DNA from: Streptomyces filamentosus
Lineage (GTDB): Bacteria; Actinomycetota; Actinomycetes; Streptomycetales; Streptomycetaceae
Length of the DNA stretch: 64,000 nucleotides
NCBI RefSeq assembly: GCF_014654895.1
Contig: NZ_BNBE01000003.1
Coordinates: forward strand, 462,501-526,500
Direction of reading: 5' to 3'
The first letter of the stretch is position 1. Every line of letters begins with the position of its first letter. This document shows, one piece after another, positions 27,246-36,082 of the stretch. Below the pieces are notes generated by a model. It did not search any database and had not been told where the DNA came from. It worked only from the letters and a program-made list of their open reading frames with translations. The position numbers and the translations under genes are program-made.

Positions 27246-28184
27246 GTGCTTGATCCCCAGGATTTGTACGAATGGGACCCGAAGGGCCTGGCCGTGGTCG
27301 ACCTGGCCCTGGCGCAGGAGTCGGCCGGGCTGGTCATGCTGTACCACTTCGACGGCTACATCGACGCCGGGGAGACCGGCGAGCAGATCGTCGACAGGGT
27401 CCTCGACACCCTCCCGAACCAGGTGGTCGCCCGCTTCGACCACGACCGGCTGGTCGACTACCGCGCCCGCCGCCCCCTGCTGACCTTCCGGCGCGACCGG
27501 TGGACCGGGTACGAGACCCCGGCCATCGAGGTCCGCCTCGTCCAGGACGCCACCGGCGCCCCCTTCCTCGTCCTCTCCGGCCCCGAGCCGGACGTCGAGT
27601 GGGAGCGCTTCGCCGCCGCCGTCGGCCAGATCGTCGAACGGCTCGGCGTACGGCTCGCGGTCAACTTCCACGGCATCCCCATGGGCGTGCCTCACACCCG
27701 GCCCGTCGGCCTCACCCCGCACGGCAACCGCACCGACCTCATGCCCGGCCACCGCAGCCCCTTCGACGAGGCCCAGGTCCCCGGCAGCGCCGAGTCCCTC
27801 GTCGAGTTCCGCCTCACCGAGGCCGGCTTCGACACCCTCGGCGTCGCCGCCCACGTGCCGCACTACGTCGCCCGCTCCCCGTACCCGGACGCGGCGCTCA
27901 CCGCGCTGGAGGCCGTCACCGCCGCCACCGGGCTCGTCCTGCCGGGCGTCGCCCACGCGCTGCGCACCGAGGCCCGCCGCACCCAGACCGAGATCGACCG
28001 CCAGATCGGCGAGGGCGACGAGGAGCTGGTCAGCCTGGTCCAGGGCCTTGAGCACCAGTACGACGCCATGGCCGGCGCGGAGAGCCGCGGCAGCCTGGTC
28101 GCCGAGCCCGTCGACCTGCCCTCGGCCGACGAGCTGGGCCGCGAGTTCGAGCGCTTCCTCGCCGAGCGGGAGGGCGACGTCTAG
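27246..28184 (+). CDS. PAC2 family protein
   Basis: 312 residues from the GTG at 27246, preceded by GGAGGAGCGG. It matches the PAC2 (proteasome assembly chaperone 2-like) family found next to housekeeping genes in actinobacteria: LVMLYHFDGYIDAGETGEQIVD near the N-terminus, NFHGIPMGVPHTRP in the middle and a helical C-terminus. The bacterial function is unknown. A proteasome link is only a fold-level analogy. It lies 31 nt before coaE, which has its own -10 box. Confidence 0.85.
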   Translation: MLDPQDLYEWDPKGLAVVDLALAQESAGLVMLYHFDGYIDAGETGEQIVDRVLDTLPNQVVARFDHDRLVDYRARRPLLTFRRDRWTGYETPAIEVRLVQDATGAPFLVLSGPEPDVEWERFAAAVGQIVERLGVRLAVNFHGIPMGVPHTRPVGLTPHGNRTDLMPGHRSPFDEAQVPGSAESLVEFRLTEAGFDTLGVAAHVPHYVARSPYPDAALTALEAVTAATGLVLPGVAHALRTEARRTQTEIDRQIGEGDEELVSLVQGLEHQYDAMAGAESRGSLVAEPVDLPSADELGREFERFLAEREGDV

Positions 28185-28202
28185 GACCCGGGGGACAGGG
28201 CC

Positions 28203-28208
28203 TAAGCT
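28203..28208 (+). promoter_or_regulatory. -10 box of coaE, predicting a leaderless mRNA
   Basis: TAAGCT ends 7 nt before the coaE ATG, and no Shine-Dalgarno sequence is present in between. No clear -35 is seen. Confidence 0.45.
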
Positions 28209-28215
28209 GCCGCCC

Positions 28216-28821
28216 ATGCTGAAGGTGGGCCTGACCGGCGGTATCGGCGCCGGCAAGAGTGAGGTGTCGCGGCTGCTCGTCTCTTACGGGGCCGTGCTGA
28301 TCGACGCGGACCGGATCGCCCGCGAGGTCGTCGAGCCCGGCACGCCGGGACTGGCGGCGGTCGTGGCCGCCTTCGGCGACGGGGTCCTGACCGGGGACGG
28401 CACCCTGGACCGGCCGAAGCTCGGCTCCGTCGTCTTCGCCGACCCGGAGCGGCTGGCCGTGCTCAACGCGATCGTGCATCCCCTCGTCGGGGCCCGGTCG
28501 GCCGAGCTGGAGAGCGCGGCGGGCCCCGGGGACGTGGTGGTCCACGACGTCCCCCTGCTCACCGAGAACGGCCTCGCCCCCCTCTACGACCTCGTGGTCG
28601 TCGTGGACGCCTCGCCCGCCACCCAGCTCGACCGGCTGGTACGGCTCCGGGGCATGGCCGAGCAGGAGGCGAAGGCCCGGATGGCGGCCCAGGCCACGCG
28701 CGCGGCCCGGCTGGAGATCGCGGACCTCGTGATCGACAACGACGGCCCGCTGGAGGCACTGGAACCGCAGGTGCGGAAGGTGTGGGAAGAACTGGAGCGC
28801 AGGGCGGCCGAAGCCGTCTAG
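28216..28821 (+). CDS. coaE: Dephospho-CoA kinase
   Basis: 201 residues, normal for the short form. It phosphorylates dephospho-CoA at the 3'-hydroxyl, the last step of coenzyme A synthesis. The P-loop is GGIGAGKS (8-15). The nucleotide/substrate block LIDADRIAREVV follows, then HPLVGARSAELE, DVPLLTENGL and the lid region RLRGMAEQEAKARMAAQ. The actinobacterial C-terminal UPF0157 fusion seen in mycobacteria is absent. A -10 box 7 nt upstream suggests leaderless expression. An 8-bp hairpin follows. Confidence 0.96.
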   Translation: MLKVGLTGGIGAGKSEVSRLLVSYGAVLIDADRIAREVVEPGTPGLAAVVAAFGDGVLTGDGTLDRPKLGSVVFADPERLAVLNAIVHPLVGARSAELESAAGPGDVVVHDVPLLTENGLAPLYDLVVVVDASPATQLDRLVRLRGMAEQEAKARMAAQATRAARLEIADLVIDNDGPLEALEPQVRKVWEELERRAAEAV

Positions 28822-28834
28822 ACGCGGAGGCGAC

Positions 28835-28853
28835 GGGTCCGGTGTCCGGACCC
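28835..28853 (+). terminator. Hairpin after coaE
   Basis: An 8-bp perfect stem (28835-28842 with 28846-28853) with a 3-nt loop lies between coaE and the TPR gene. Confidence 0.5.
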
Positions 28854-28877
28854 CGGAACATGGGAAGGATGCAGTGC

Positions 28878-29246
28878 ATGGCCGAGAGAAACCCGGAGAC
28901 GCATGTCATCGACTTCCGTGCCGCCGAGCAGCTGCTGGCCGCCCGGGACCCGCGCGGTGCGGTGAAGCTGCTGGACTCCGTCATCGCCGAGCACCCGGAG
29001 AACACGGCGGCCCGCCTGCTCAGGGCCCGTGCCTTCTTCGCCGCCGCCCAGCTGCGGCCCGCGCAGCTGGAGTTCGAGCTGGTCCTGGAGCGCGAGCCGG
29101 ACAACGCCTTCGCCCACTTCGCCCTCGCCCGCACGCTCCAGCGCTCCGGACAGGACGTCCGCGCCACCCGGCACTTCCGGCTGGCCGCCGCGCTCGACCC
29201 GCGGCCCGAGTACGTCGAGGCCGCGGGCTTCGACACCAGGGACTGA
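28878..29246 (+). CDS. Tetratricopeptide repeat protein
   Basis: 122 residues from the third of three clustered ATGs, chosen because GGAAGG sits 9 nt upstream. ATGs at 28860 and 28869 are possible. Three helical hairpins fit the TPR pattern: ARDPRGAVKLLDSVIAEHPEN, LRPAQLEFELVLEREPDNAFAHFALARTLQ and DVRATRHFRLAAALDPRPEY. It is probably a small cytoplasmic protein-protein interaction scaffold of unknown partner. Confidence 0.82.
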   Translation: MAERNPETHVIDFRAAEQLLAARDPRGAVKLLDSVIAEHPENTAARLLRARAFFAAAQLRPAQLEFELVLEREPDNAFAHFALARTLQRSGQDVRATRHFRLAAALDPRPEYVEAAGFDTRD

Positions 29247-29280
29247 CCGCCGGCCCGGACGGAAGCCGGCGGGCCGGGGC

Positions 29281-29550
29281 TCAGCGCCTCCGGCCGCCGC
29301 GGTCCGGCTCGTACGGGGGCACGTCCCGGCCCGGCTGCCAGTGCGGGCCCTGTCGCAGACGGCGCAGGACCAGCGTCATGTCGACGGCGACCACCAGGAA
29401 CAGCACCCCGCAGGCCGCCGCCCAGCCCGGCCGGTCCACCAGCACGAAGACCACCGTGCCGAAGACCGCCCACGCCATCCCCCAGGCACTCAGCCAGAAT
29501 CGCAGCCGCAGCGCGCTGCGCGCGGTGGCCGGCTCGCTACCGGTACGCAT
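29281..29550 (-). CDS. DUF6343 family two-span membrane protein
   Basis: 89 residues. Two adjacent hydrophobic helices (about 16-39 and 45-63) lie between a basic N-terminus and an arginine-rich tail ending GPHWQPGRDVPPYEPDRGGRRR. It matches the streptomycete DUF6343 family of unknown function, recalled from memory. ATG at 29550. Confidence 0.72.
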   Translation of the reverse strand: MRTGSEPATARSALRLRFWLSAWGMAWAVFGTVVFVLVDRPGWAAACGVLFLVVAVDMTLVLRRLRQGPHWQPGRDVPPYEPDRGGRRR

Positions 29551-29630
29551 GACGGCGCCTTCTCCCGTCGGATCCCTGTGGGCACTTCCAGCATGTACCC
29601 GCCCGGAGGCGAAGGGAACGGCGGCGGAGA

Positions 29631-29689
29631 CGCCGGGCCGGTGGACGGCCGGATCGGCGGAAGGCGCCGGGCCGGTGGACGGCCGGATC
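29631..29689. repeat. Two perfect 25-bp direct repeats, 34 bp apart
   Basis: Copies lie at 29631-29655 and 29665-29689, starting CGCCGGGCCGG and ending GGCCGGATC. The second copy overlaps the last codon of the lipoprotein gene. Their role is unknown. It is probably a local duplication. Confidence 0.75.
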
Positions 29690-30020
29690 AGTGGACGATC
29701 GTGTAGCTGTGCCAGGCCAGGGTGCCCGGCGCGATCGAGTCGGCGCTGTTGGTCGGGAGGTAGATCGGATCCTCGCCCCGGCAGTGCGGGGTCCGGTAGA
29801 GGACCAGGTCCACCAGCGTGCCGTTCTCGACCCGCCTCGCACCGAAGGGGAGCCGGTGGCAGCCCTTCACCGGCGGGCTCATCACCCGCACCACCTTCTC
29901 CCCGCGCGTCTCGTAGGTGACGGGACCGACGGCGGTGCGGCCGAGGCCCGAGCAGCCCGCGACCGTGAGCGTGAGCAGCACGGCCCCGGTGGCGGTCGTG
30001 AGACGCCGGCGAACGGACAT
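29688..30020 (-). CDS. Small secreted lipoprotein of unknown function
   Basis: 110 residues from the ATG at 30020. A basic start and hydrophobic segment end in the lipobox TVAGC, so the cysteine near residue 22 would be lipidated and the protein anchored outside the membrane. The mature part contains two further cysteines (KGCHRL and PHCRGED) that could form a disulphide. No family is recognised. Divergent from the SNF2 gene. Confidence 0.7.
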   Translation of the reverse strand: MSVRRRLTTATGAVLLTLTVAGCSGLGRTAVGPVTYETRGEKVVRVMSPPVKGCHRLPFGARRVENGTLVDLVLYRTPHCRGEDPIYLPTNSADSIAPGTLAWHSYTIVH

Positions 30021-30160
30021 GGCGGATCCCCTTCGATCGGACGAGCGAGGCGGTCGGCGGCAGCCCCGGCGCGAAAAGCCCTGGTCGAGGCCACCCTGCC
30101 GCCCCCGTGGACCGCTGTCATCCGGGGTTGGGCCGGTCGGGGGAGGCACGGTGGCGGTCG

Positions 30161-30183
30161 TTGTCAGACCCGGCCCGTAAGGT
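30161..30183 (+). promoter_or_regulatory. Degenerate PafBC-type promoter upstream of the SNF2 helicase
   Basis: TTGTCAGAC, 8 nt, TAAGGT. The first seven of nine bases match TTGTCRGTG and the -10 matches TANNNT at the exact spacing. The leader would be about 58 nt, with a strong ribosome-binding site before the GTG at 30249. Confidence 0.45.
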
Positions 30184-30248
30184 CGGGGAGACCGACGCGG
30201 AAACTCCGCGCGGGGCCGGGCGGACCCGGGGGGAAGGAGGACGGCACC

Positions 30249-33089
30249 GTGACGGAGAGCTGGGCGGCCCGCGCCGCCGTCTTCCTGCCGGCCGCGCTGC
30301 CCCGCGACGGCCGGATCGCCCTCTGGGCCCCGGACGGCGCGGCGCTGCCCGCCCCCGAGGGCCTCGCCGGGGCCGAGACCACCCGCATCACCGTCGCCCG
30401 CCGGCACGGCACGGGCGCCCGCGGCCGGGAGGTCCCCGCCGTCACCCTGCCCGTCGCCACCGCCCTGCCGCTGCTCGTCGCCGCCCGGCACAGCGCCCTC
30501 GCCCACCCCGCCACCGTCTGCTGGGGCGCCGCCGCCCTGCACGCCCTGCACCTCGTCGCCCGGGGCCGGCTGCTGCCCGGCCTCACCGCCGACGACCTGG
30601 ACGCCTGGCGGGCCGGTCCGCTCGACGCCGAGGACATCGCCCATCTGCGGGCCGTCGCCGCCGCCATGCCGTACGAGGCGCACGCCGTGCCCGTCGCGGG
30701 ACCGGGCCCGCTCGGGCTGCCCGACCCGGAGGCCCTGGTGCGGGCCTTCCTGGACGCGGTCGCCGACACCCTGCCCCGTACCCCCGCCGCCGTCCACGCG
30801 GTCGGCGCGCCCTTCGCCGCCACCGCGCCGCAGCACCTCCCCGGAGCCCGGGCCTGGGCCGCCGAGGCCGCCGCCGGCATGGACGCCGGGGTCCGGATCT
30901 CGCTCCGGCTCGACCTGGACGCCGCCGGGCTCTTCGACACCGCGGAGGAGGCCGGAGGGGGGACGGAGCGGCAGGCCGCCGCGGCGATCCTCCAGGTCCA
31001 CAGCCTCGCCGACCCCACCCTCGTCGTCGACGCCGCCGCCCTGTGGGCGGGGGAGGGCGAGCACCTCGGCTCCCGGGCCCGGATCGACACCCTCCTCGCC
31101 CTGCGCCGCGCCGCCCGGATCTGGCCCCCGCTCGGCCGGCTCCTGGAGCGGGACACGCCCGACGTCCTCGCCGTCACCGAGGCCGAGCTGTACGAACTCC
31201 TCGGCCCCGCCGCGGCCCGGCTCGCCGAGGCCGGGGTCGCCCTGCACTGGCCCCGGGACCTGGCCCGCGCGCTCAGTGCCTCCGCCGTCGTCCGCCCCGC
31301 CCGCTCCGCGCCCGGCTCCGCCACCGACGGCACCAGCTTCTTCGACAGCGCCGAACTCCTCCGCTTCGACTGGCAGATCGCCCTCGACGGCGACCCCCTC
31401 ACCCCCGGTGAGATGGACCTCCTCGCCGAGGCCCACCGGCCCGTCGTCCGGCTCCGCGACCGCTGGGTCGTCGTCGATCCCGACCTCGTCCGCAAGGCCC
31501 GCAAGCGCGAACTGGGCCTGCTCGAACCGGTCGACGCCCTCGCCGCCGCCCTCACCGGCAGCGCCGAGGTCGACGGCGAGACCGTCCCCGCCGTCCCGGT
31601 CGGCGCGCTCGCCGACCTCCGCGACCGGCTCCTCGCCGGGCCCGAGCCCGCCGCGCCGCCGCCCGGCCTCACCGCCACCCTGCGCGACTACCAGCTCCGC
31701 GGCCTCGCCTGGCTCGACCTGATGACCTCCCTCGGCCTCGGCGGCTGCCTCGCCGACGACATGGGCCTGGGCAAGACGGTCACCCTCATCGCGCTCCACC
31801 TGCGCCGCGCCCGCCGGGCCCCCACCCTCGTCGTCTGCCCGGCCTCCCTCCTCGGCAACTGGCAGCGGGAGGTCGAGAGGTTCGCCCCCGGCGTGCCCGT
31901 CCGCCGCTTCCACGGCCCCGCGAGCGACCTCGGCGGCACCGACGGCGGGATCGTCCTCACCACCTACGGCACCCTGCGCACCCGCGCCGCCCGGCTCGCC
32001 GAGCACGAATGGGGCATGATCGTCGCCGACGAGGCCCAGCACGTGAAGAACCCGTTCTCCGCGACGGCCAAGGCGCTGCGCGCCGTCCCCGCCCCCGCCC
32101 GGGTCGCCCTCACCGGCACGCCCGTGGAGAACAACCTCTCCGAGCTGTGGGCCGTCCTCGACTGGACCACGCCCGGACTCCTCGGCCCGCTCAAGGCGTT
32201 CCGCTCCCGCCACGCCCGAGCGGCGGAGAACCACGAGGAGCTGGAGAACGAGGAGGCGGTGGAGCGGCTCGCCCGGCTCGTCCGCCCCTTCCTGCTGCGC
32301 CGCCGCAAGTCCGACCCCGGCATCGTGCCCGAACTGCCGCCCAAGACCGAGACCGACCACCCGGTCCCCCTCACCCGCGAACAGGCGTCGCTCTACGAGG
32401 CGGTGGTCCGCGAGACCCTCGGCCGGATCGAGGAGGCCCGGGGGATGGCCCGGCGCGGCCTGGTGATGAAGCTGCTGACCTCGCTCAAGCAGATCTGCAA
32501 CCACCCCGCCCAGTACCTCAAGGAGGACGCCCCGGGCGGCGGCGCCGTCCGCCTCGCCGGCCGCTCCGGCAAGCTGGCCCTCCTCGACGAACTGCTCGAC
32601 ACCATCCTCGCCGAGGACGGCTCCGTGCTGGTCTTCACCCAGTACGTGACGATGGCCCGGCTCCTCGCCGGCCACCTCGCCGCCCGCGGGATCGACAGCC
32701 AACTCCTGCACGGGGGCACGCCCGTGGCGGAGCGGGAGCACATGGTCGACCGCTTCCAGTCCGGCGAGGTCCCCGTCTTCCTGCTCTCCCTCAAGGCCGC
32801 CGGCACCGGCCTCAACCTCACCCGCGCCGGCCACGTCGTCCACTACGACCGCTGGTGGAACCCGGCGGTCGAGGACCAGGCCACCGACCGCGCCTACCGG
32901 ATCGGGCAGACCCAGCCCGTCCAGGTCCACCGGCTCGTCACCGAGGGCACCGTCGAGGACCGCATCGCCGAACTGCTCCGCGCCAAGAAGGCCCTGGCCG
33001 ACGCCGTCCTGGGCTCCGGCGAGGCGGCCTTCACCGAACTCACCGACCGCGAACTGGCCGACCTGGTCTCCCTGAGGAGGGCCTCGTGA
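30249..33089 (+). CDS. SNF2/RapA-type helicase
   Basis: 946 residues from the GTG at 30249, preceded by GGAAGGAGG. The N-terminal half (about 1-450) is the actinobacterial helicase-associated region. The SNF2 motor follows: motif I DDMGLGKT, motif II DEAQH, motif III LTGTPVENN, then the C-lobe with GTGLNLT and motif VI DRAYRIGQ. It is an ATP-driven DNA translocase, likely in chromatin or transcription-complex remodelling or repair. The stop overlaps the next gene as GTGA, so it is co-translated with the SWIM protein, a pairing widespread in actinomycetes. Upstream lies a degenerate damage-type promoter. Confidence 0.92.
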   Translation: MTESWAARAAVFLPAALPRDGRIALWAPDGAALPAPEGLAGAETTRITVARRHGTGARGREVPAVTLPVATALPLLVAARHSALAHPATVCWGAAALHALHLVARGRLLPGLTADDLDAWRAGPLDAEDIAHLRAVAAAMPYEAHAVPVAGPGPLGLPDPEALVRAFLDAVADTLPRTPAAVHAVGAPFAATAPQHLPGARAWAAEAAAGMDAGVRISLRLDLDAAGLFDTAEEAGGGTERQAAAAILQVHSLADPTLVVDAAALWAGEGEHLGSRARIDTLLALRRAARIWPPLGRLLERDTPDVLAVTEAELYELLGPAAARLAEAGVALHWPRDLARALSASAVVRPARSAPGSATDGTSFFDSAELLRFDWQIALDGDPLTPGEMDLLAEAHRPVVRLRDRWVVVDPDLVRKARKRELGLLEPVDALAAALTGSAEVDGETVPAVPVGALADLRDRLLAGPEPAAPPPGLTATLRDYQLRGLAWLDLMTSLGLGGCLADDMGLGKTVTLIALHLRRARRAPTLVVCPASLLGNWQREVERFAPGVPVRRFHGPASDLGGTDGGIVLTTYGTLRTRAARLAEHEWGMIVADEAQHVKNPFSATAKALRAVPAPARVALTGTPVENNLSELWAVLDWTTPGLLGPLKAFRSRHARAAENHEELENEEAVERLARLVRPFLLRRRKSDPGIVPELPPKTETDHPVPLTREQASLYEAVVRETLGRIEEARGMARRGLVMKLLTSLKQICNHPAQYLKEDAPGGGAVRLAGRSGKLALLDELLDTILAEDGSVLVFTQYVTMARLLAGHLAARGIDSQLLHGGTPVAEREHMVDRFQSGEVPVFLLSLKAAGTGLNLTRAGHVVHYDRWWNPAVEDQATDRAYRIGQTQPVQVHRLVTEGTVEDRIAELLRAKKALADAVLGSGEAAFTELTDRELADLVSLRRAS

Positions 33090-34357
33090 ACCGCCCCGGA
33101 GCCCGGGCCGCGCGCGGTGCCGCCCCCCGCCACGACGACCGCCGCCGCACCTTCCCCGCCGTCCCGCCCCGCGAGGCCGCCGACGGCCGCTTCGCCGCCA
33201 CCTGGTGGGGCAACGCCTGGGTGGGCGCCCTGGAGCGCACCGCCCTCGACCAGGCCCGCCTGGCCCGCGGCCGGACCTACGCGGAGCGCGGCCGCGTCGA
33301 CGCGATCACCGTCACCCCCGGCCGGGTCGTGGCCTATGTGCACGGCAGCCGGATCCGCCCCTACCGCACCGAGATCCGGATGCGGATCCTCGGCGACGAG
33401 GGCTGGGAGCTCTTCCTCGACGAGGCCACCGCCCGCCCCGCGCACATGGCCGCCCTCCTCGACAAGGAGGTCCCGCACGCCCTGGAGGCGGTCGAGGGCC
33501 TGCTGCCCGCCCCCGGCGACCTGCTGCCCGACTGCTCCTGCCCCGACGACGGCTTCCCCTGCAAGCACGCCGCCGCCCTCTGCTACCAGGCGGCCCGCCT
33601 CCTCGACGAGGACCCCTTCGCCCTCTTCCTGATGCGCGGCCGCGGCGAGGGCGAACTCCTCGCCGAGCTCTCCCGGCGCAACGCCGTCCGGTCCGCCGCC
33701 GAGGCCGGTCCCGCCGCGCCCGTCCTCCCCTCCGTCCCCGCCCGCGACGTGCTCGCCGCCACCCGCCGGCTTCCGCCGCCGCCCCCGCCGCTGCCGCTCC
33801 CGGACCGGCCCGGCCGCCCCGCGGTCTTCCCGCCCGACCCGTACGCCCCCGACCCCCTCGCGCTCGACCTCCTCGCCGGGGAGGCCGCCGCCCGCGCCCA
33901 CGCCTTCCTCGCCACCGGGCAGGACCCGCTCGCCGCCCTCGGCCCCTGGCAGGACGCGGTCCGGCTCGCCGCCGCCCACCCCGGCTCCGGGCTCACCGCC
34001 TCCACCCGCGCCCTCTACCGGGACCTGGCCCGCGCGCTCGACCGCACCCCCACCGACCTCGCCCGCGCCGTCGCCGCCTGGCGGCAGGGCGGGCCGGAGG
34101 GCCTGGCGGTCCTGGAGGAGCCCTGGGACCCGCCCGCCGGCCCGTTCGACCGGGCGAGACCCGCCCTGCTCGCCGCCGGTCACGCGGGGTTCCGGCCCTG
34201 GCGCAACCGCCTCTCCCTGTCCTCGCTCCAGCTCCGGTTCGGCCGGGACGGCCTGTGGTACGCGTACGAATCGGACAGCGGCCGCGAGGACTGGTGGCCG
34301 CGCGGCGTTCCCGCCGCCGACCCGGTCGAAGCCCTCGTCCGGCGGCCCGGCGGCTGA
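33086..34357 (+). CDS. SWIM zinc-finger protein coupled to the SNF2 helicase
   Basis: 423 residues, start GTG at 33086 overlapping the helicase stop by 4 nt, with GAGGAGG upstream. The SWIM motif C-x-C-x(n)-C-x-H appears as CSCPDDGFPCKH at about 152-163 and would bind zinc and then DNA or protein. The N-terminal block ATWWGNAWVGALE is shared by this family. The C-terminal half is helical with proline-rich linkers. Translational coupling suggests a stoichiometric complex with the helicase. The exact job is unknown. Confidence 0.88.
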   Translation: MNRPGARAARGAAPRHDDRRRTFPAVPPREAADGRFAATWWGNAWVGALERTALDQARLARGRTYAERGRVDAITVTPGRVVAYVHGSRIRPYRTEIRMRILGDEGWELFLDEATARPAHMAALLDKEVPHALEAVEGLLPAPGDLLPDCSCPDDGFPCKHAAALCYQAARLLDEDPFALFLMRGRGEGELLAELSRRNAVRSAAEAGPAAPVLPSVPARDVLAATRRLPPPPPPLPLPDRPGRPAVFPPDPYAPDPLALDLLAGEAAARAHAFLATGQDPLAALGPWQDAVRLAAAHPGSGLTASTRALYRDLARALDRTPTDLARAVAAWRQGGPEGLAVLEEPWDPPAGPFDRARPALLAAGHAGFRPWRNRLSLSSLQLRFGRDGLWYAYESDSGREDWWPRGVPAADPVEALVRRPGG

Positions 34358-34418
34358 GGCGCCCCGGCGACCTCCACTCGAACGGGCACCTCCCTCGAAG
34401 GAGTGAAACCCCGGGTTC

Positions 34419-34473
34419 GCCGGATCCGGCAAACGGGTTCGTCGCGTTTATTCCGGTACGGGCACTTGCCCGT
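34419..34473 (+). promoter_or_regulatory. Inverted repeats in the chaplin upstream region
   Basis: A perfect 12-bp palindrome (GCCGGATCCGGC, 34419-34430) and a 7-bp hairpin (34458-34464 with 34467-34473) precede the chaplin start. GGGTTCG flanks the palindrome on both sides. No clear BldN-type promoter was recognised. These may be an operator or a leader structure. Confidence 0.3.
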
Positions 34474-34496
34474 GCAACTCCGGAAGGCAGGAAGCC

Positions 34497-35300
34497 ATGA
34501 GGCAGATGCGCCGAAGTGGTCTGGCCACACTGTTGGTCACAGGTGGTGCGCTCGCGCTGTCGGCGGGCGCCGCCCACGCGGACTCGGGTGCCGAGGGCAC
34601 CGCGGTCGGCTCGCCGGGAGTCGGCTCCGGCAACACCCTCCAGCTGCCGGTCCACGTACCGGTCAACCTCTGCGGGAACACGGTCAACGTCGTCGGGCTG
34701 CTCAACCCGGCCATGGGGAACTCGTGCGCCAACACCTCGGCCCCGGCCGGGGAGCCCCGGGACTCCGGCCCCGGCCGCACCCACAAGGACGAGGCCGTGA
34801 CCCCGCGCGGCGGCGAGCAGACCGACACCCGCGGCGGCTCCTCCGACGGCGGGGCGGCCAACGGCGGCGGCGCCACCGCGGAGAGCCACACCGGGGGCTC
34901 CCCGGGCGTGCTGTCCGGGAACGGCCTCCAGCTCCCGATCGACCTGCCGGTCAACGTCGTCGGCAACTCGGTCAACGTCGTGGGCGTCGGCAACCCGGCC
35001 ATCGGCAACACCGGGGTCAACGGCCCGAGCACCCCCGAGGAGCCGCAGGTCGAGATCCCGACCCCGCGTCCGCAGACCCCGGTGCGCAACCTGCCGCCGA
35101 AGCCGGTCGCGGAGCAGGAGAAGCCCGCCGCTCCGGCGCCCGTCCCGGCGCCCGCCCCCGCGCCGCAGGGCGAGGCCGTCGGCCCCGTGCTCGCCTCCAC
35201 CGGCAGCGAGAGCGTCGGCTACGCCGCCGCGGGCAGCGCCGCGCTCCTCCTCGGCGGTGCGCTGATGTACCGCCGCCGCCGCACGGCCGACCAGGTCTGA
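34497..35300 (+). CDS. Long chaplin, sortase-anchored
   Basis: 267 residues. The Sec signal peptide (about 1-28) ends AHA. Two chaplin domains follow, at about 35-78 (GSPGVGSGNTLQLPVHVPV onward, ending GNSC) and 132-173 (GSPGVLSGNGLQLPIDLPV onward), separated by a Gly/Ser/Asp-rich linker. After a proline-rich wall-spanning stretch come LASTG, a hydrophobic helix and the basic tail RRRRT, the class E sortase signal. Long chaplins anchor hydrophobic fibres on aerial hyphae and spores. The first domain keeps both cysteines of the disulphide pair. The second has none. ATG at 34497 with GGAAG upstream. Confidence 0.93.
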   Translation: MRQMRRSGLATLLVTGGALALSAGAAHADSGAEGTAVGSPGVGSGNTLQLPVHVPVNLCGNTVNVVGLLNPAMGNSCANTSAPAGEPRDSGPGRTHKDEAVTPRGGEQTDTRGGSSDGGAANGGGATAESHTGGSPGVLSGNGLQLPIDLPVNVVGNSVNVVGVGNPAIGNTGVNGPSTPEEPQVEIPTPRPQTPVRNLPPKPVAEQEKPAAPAPVPAPAPAPQGEAVGPVLASTGSESVGYAAAGSAALLLGGALMYRRRRTADQV

Positions 35301-35345
35301 TCCCGGCCTGCCACGCCGGAGCCGGTCCCGCTGACGTCCGAGCCG

Positions 35346-36071
35346 TCAGCGGTCCGTCCGGCCCGGCGTCCCCTCCGCGCCCGTCGCGCCGGGCGCGTTC
35401 CCGTGCGCGGCGGGCGGCACGCGCCAGGAGCGCAGCACCGTCTCGATGACGGGGGAGACCCGGGTCCGGGCCTGGTGGCGGGGCACCCCGCGCATCAGCA
35501 GGGAGTCGTACGGCGTGTCCACGTGACGGATCGAGGCGCGGACCGCGGCGGTCACGGCCCCCCGGTCGAGGGCGCGCCCGGCGGCCGTCCGGCCCACCCG
35601 GCCGCTGCCCTTCGCCGAGGCGTGGGCGGCGATCTCGGCCGCCCGCTCCGGCGGCATCGCGGGGAACAGCCGAAGGATCTCCGCCCGCAGGGTCTCCGTG
35701 ATCGCGGCGTCCCGCACCGCGCGCCGCTCCGCGTCCCGGGCCCGCCGCCGGGCCCGGGCCTCCGCGTCGGCGAGGCAGGCCGTCTCGGCCAGGGCGAGGG
35801 CCGCCTCCTCGACGAGCAGCCCCTGCCGTTCGTACCGGGTACGGCGCCGGTTGTGGCGCACCACCACCGCCCACAGGGCGCTGTGCTCCCGGGCGCGCCG
35901 GGTGAGCGCGGTGTCGCCGCGGCGCAGGAAGACCAGGTGGCCGAGGTCGGCGCAGTCCAGGCAGACCGGACGGCCGTACTCGACGATCATCCGCTCCAGC
36001 GGGCCCTGCCGGCACTCCGAGCAGCGGCGGCGGCGCAGCGGCTCGACGACGACGGGAGCGACGAGGTCCAC
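35346..36071 (-). CDS. DUF2293 domain protein
   Basis: 241 residues, GTG at 36071. The N-terminal part has a possible zinc ribbon (CSECRQGPLE ... CLDCADLG). A charged helical middle follows. The C-terminal DUF2293 block includes LFPAMPPERAAEIAAHA and RHVDTPYDSLLMRGVPRHQARTRV. The function is unknown. The domain is shared with fungal and bacterial proteins. It starts 11 nt after the stop of the upstream gene, so the two are probably an operon. Confidence 0.85.
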   Translation of the reverse strand: MDLVAPVVVEPLRRRRCSECRQGPLERMIVEYGRPVCLDCADLGHLVFLRRGDTALTRRAREHSALWAVVVRHNRRRTRYERQGLLVEEAALALAETACLADAEARARRRARDAERRAVRDAAITETLRAEILRLFPAMPPERAAEIAAHASAKGSGRVGRTAAGRALDRGAVTAAVRASIRHVDTPYDSLLMRGVPRHQARTRVSPVIETVLRSWRVPPAAHGNAPGATGAEGTPGRTDR

Positions 36072-36082
36072 GGCCGCCGTCC

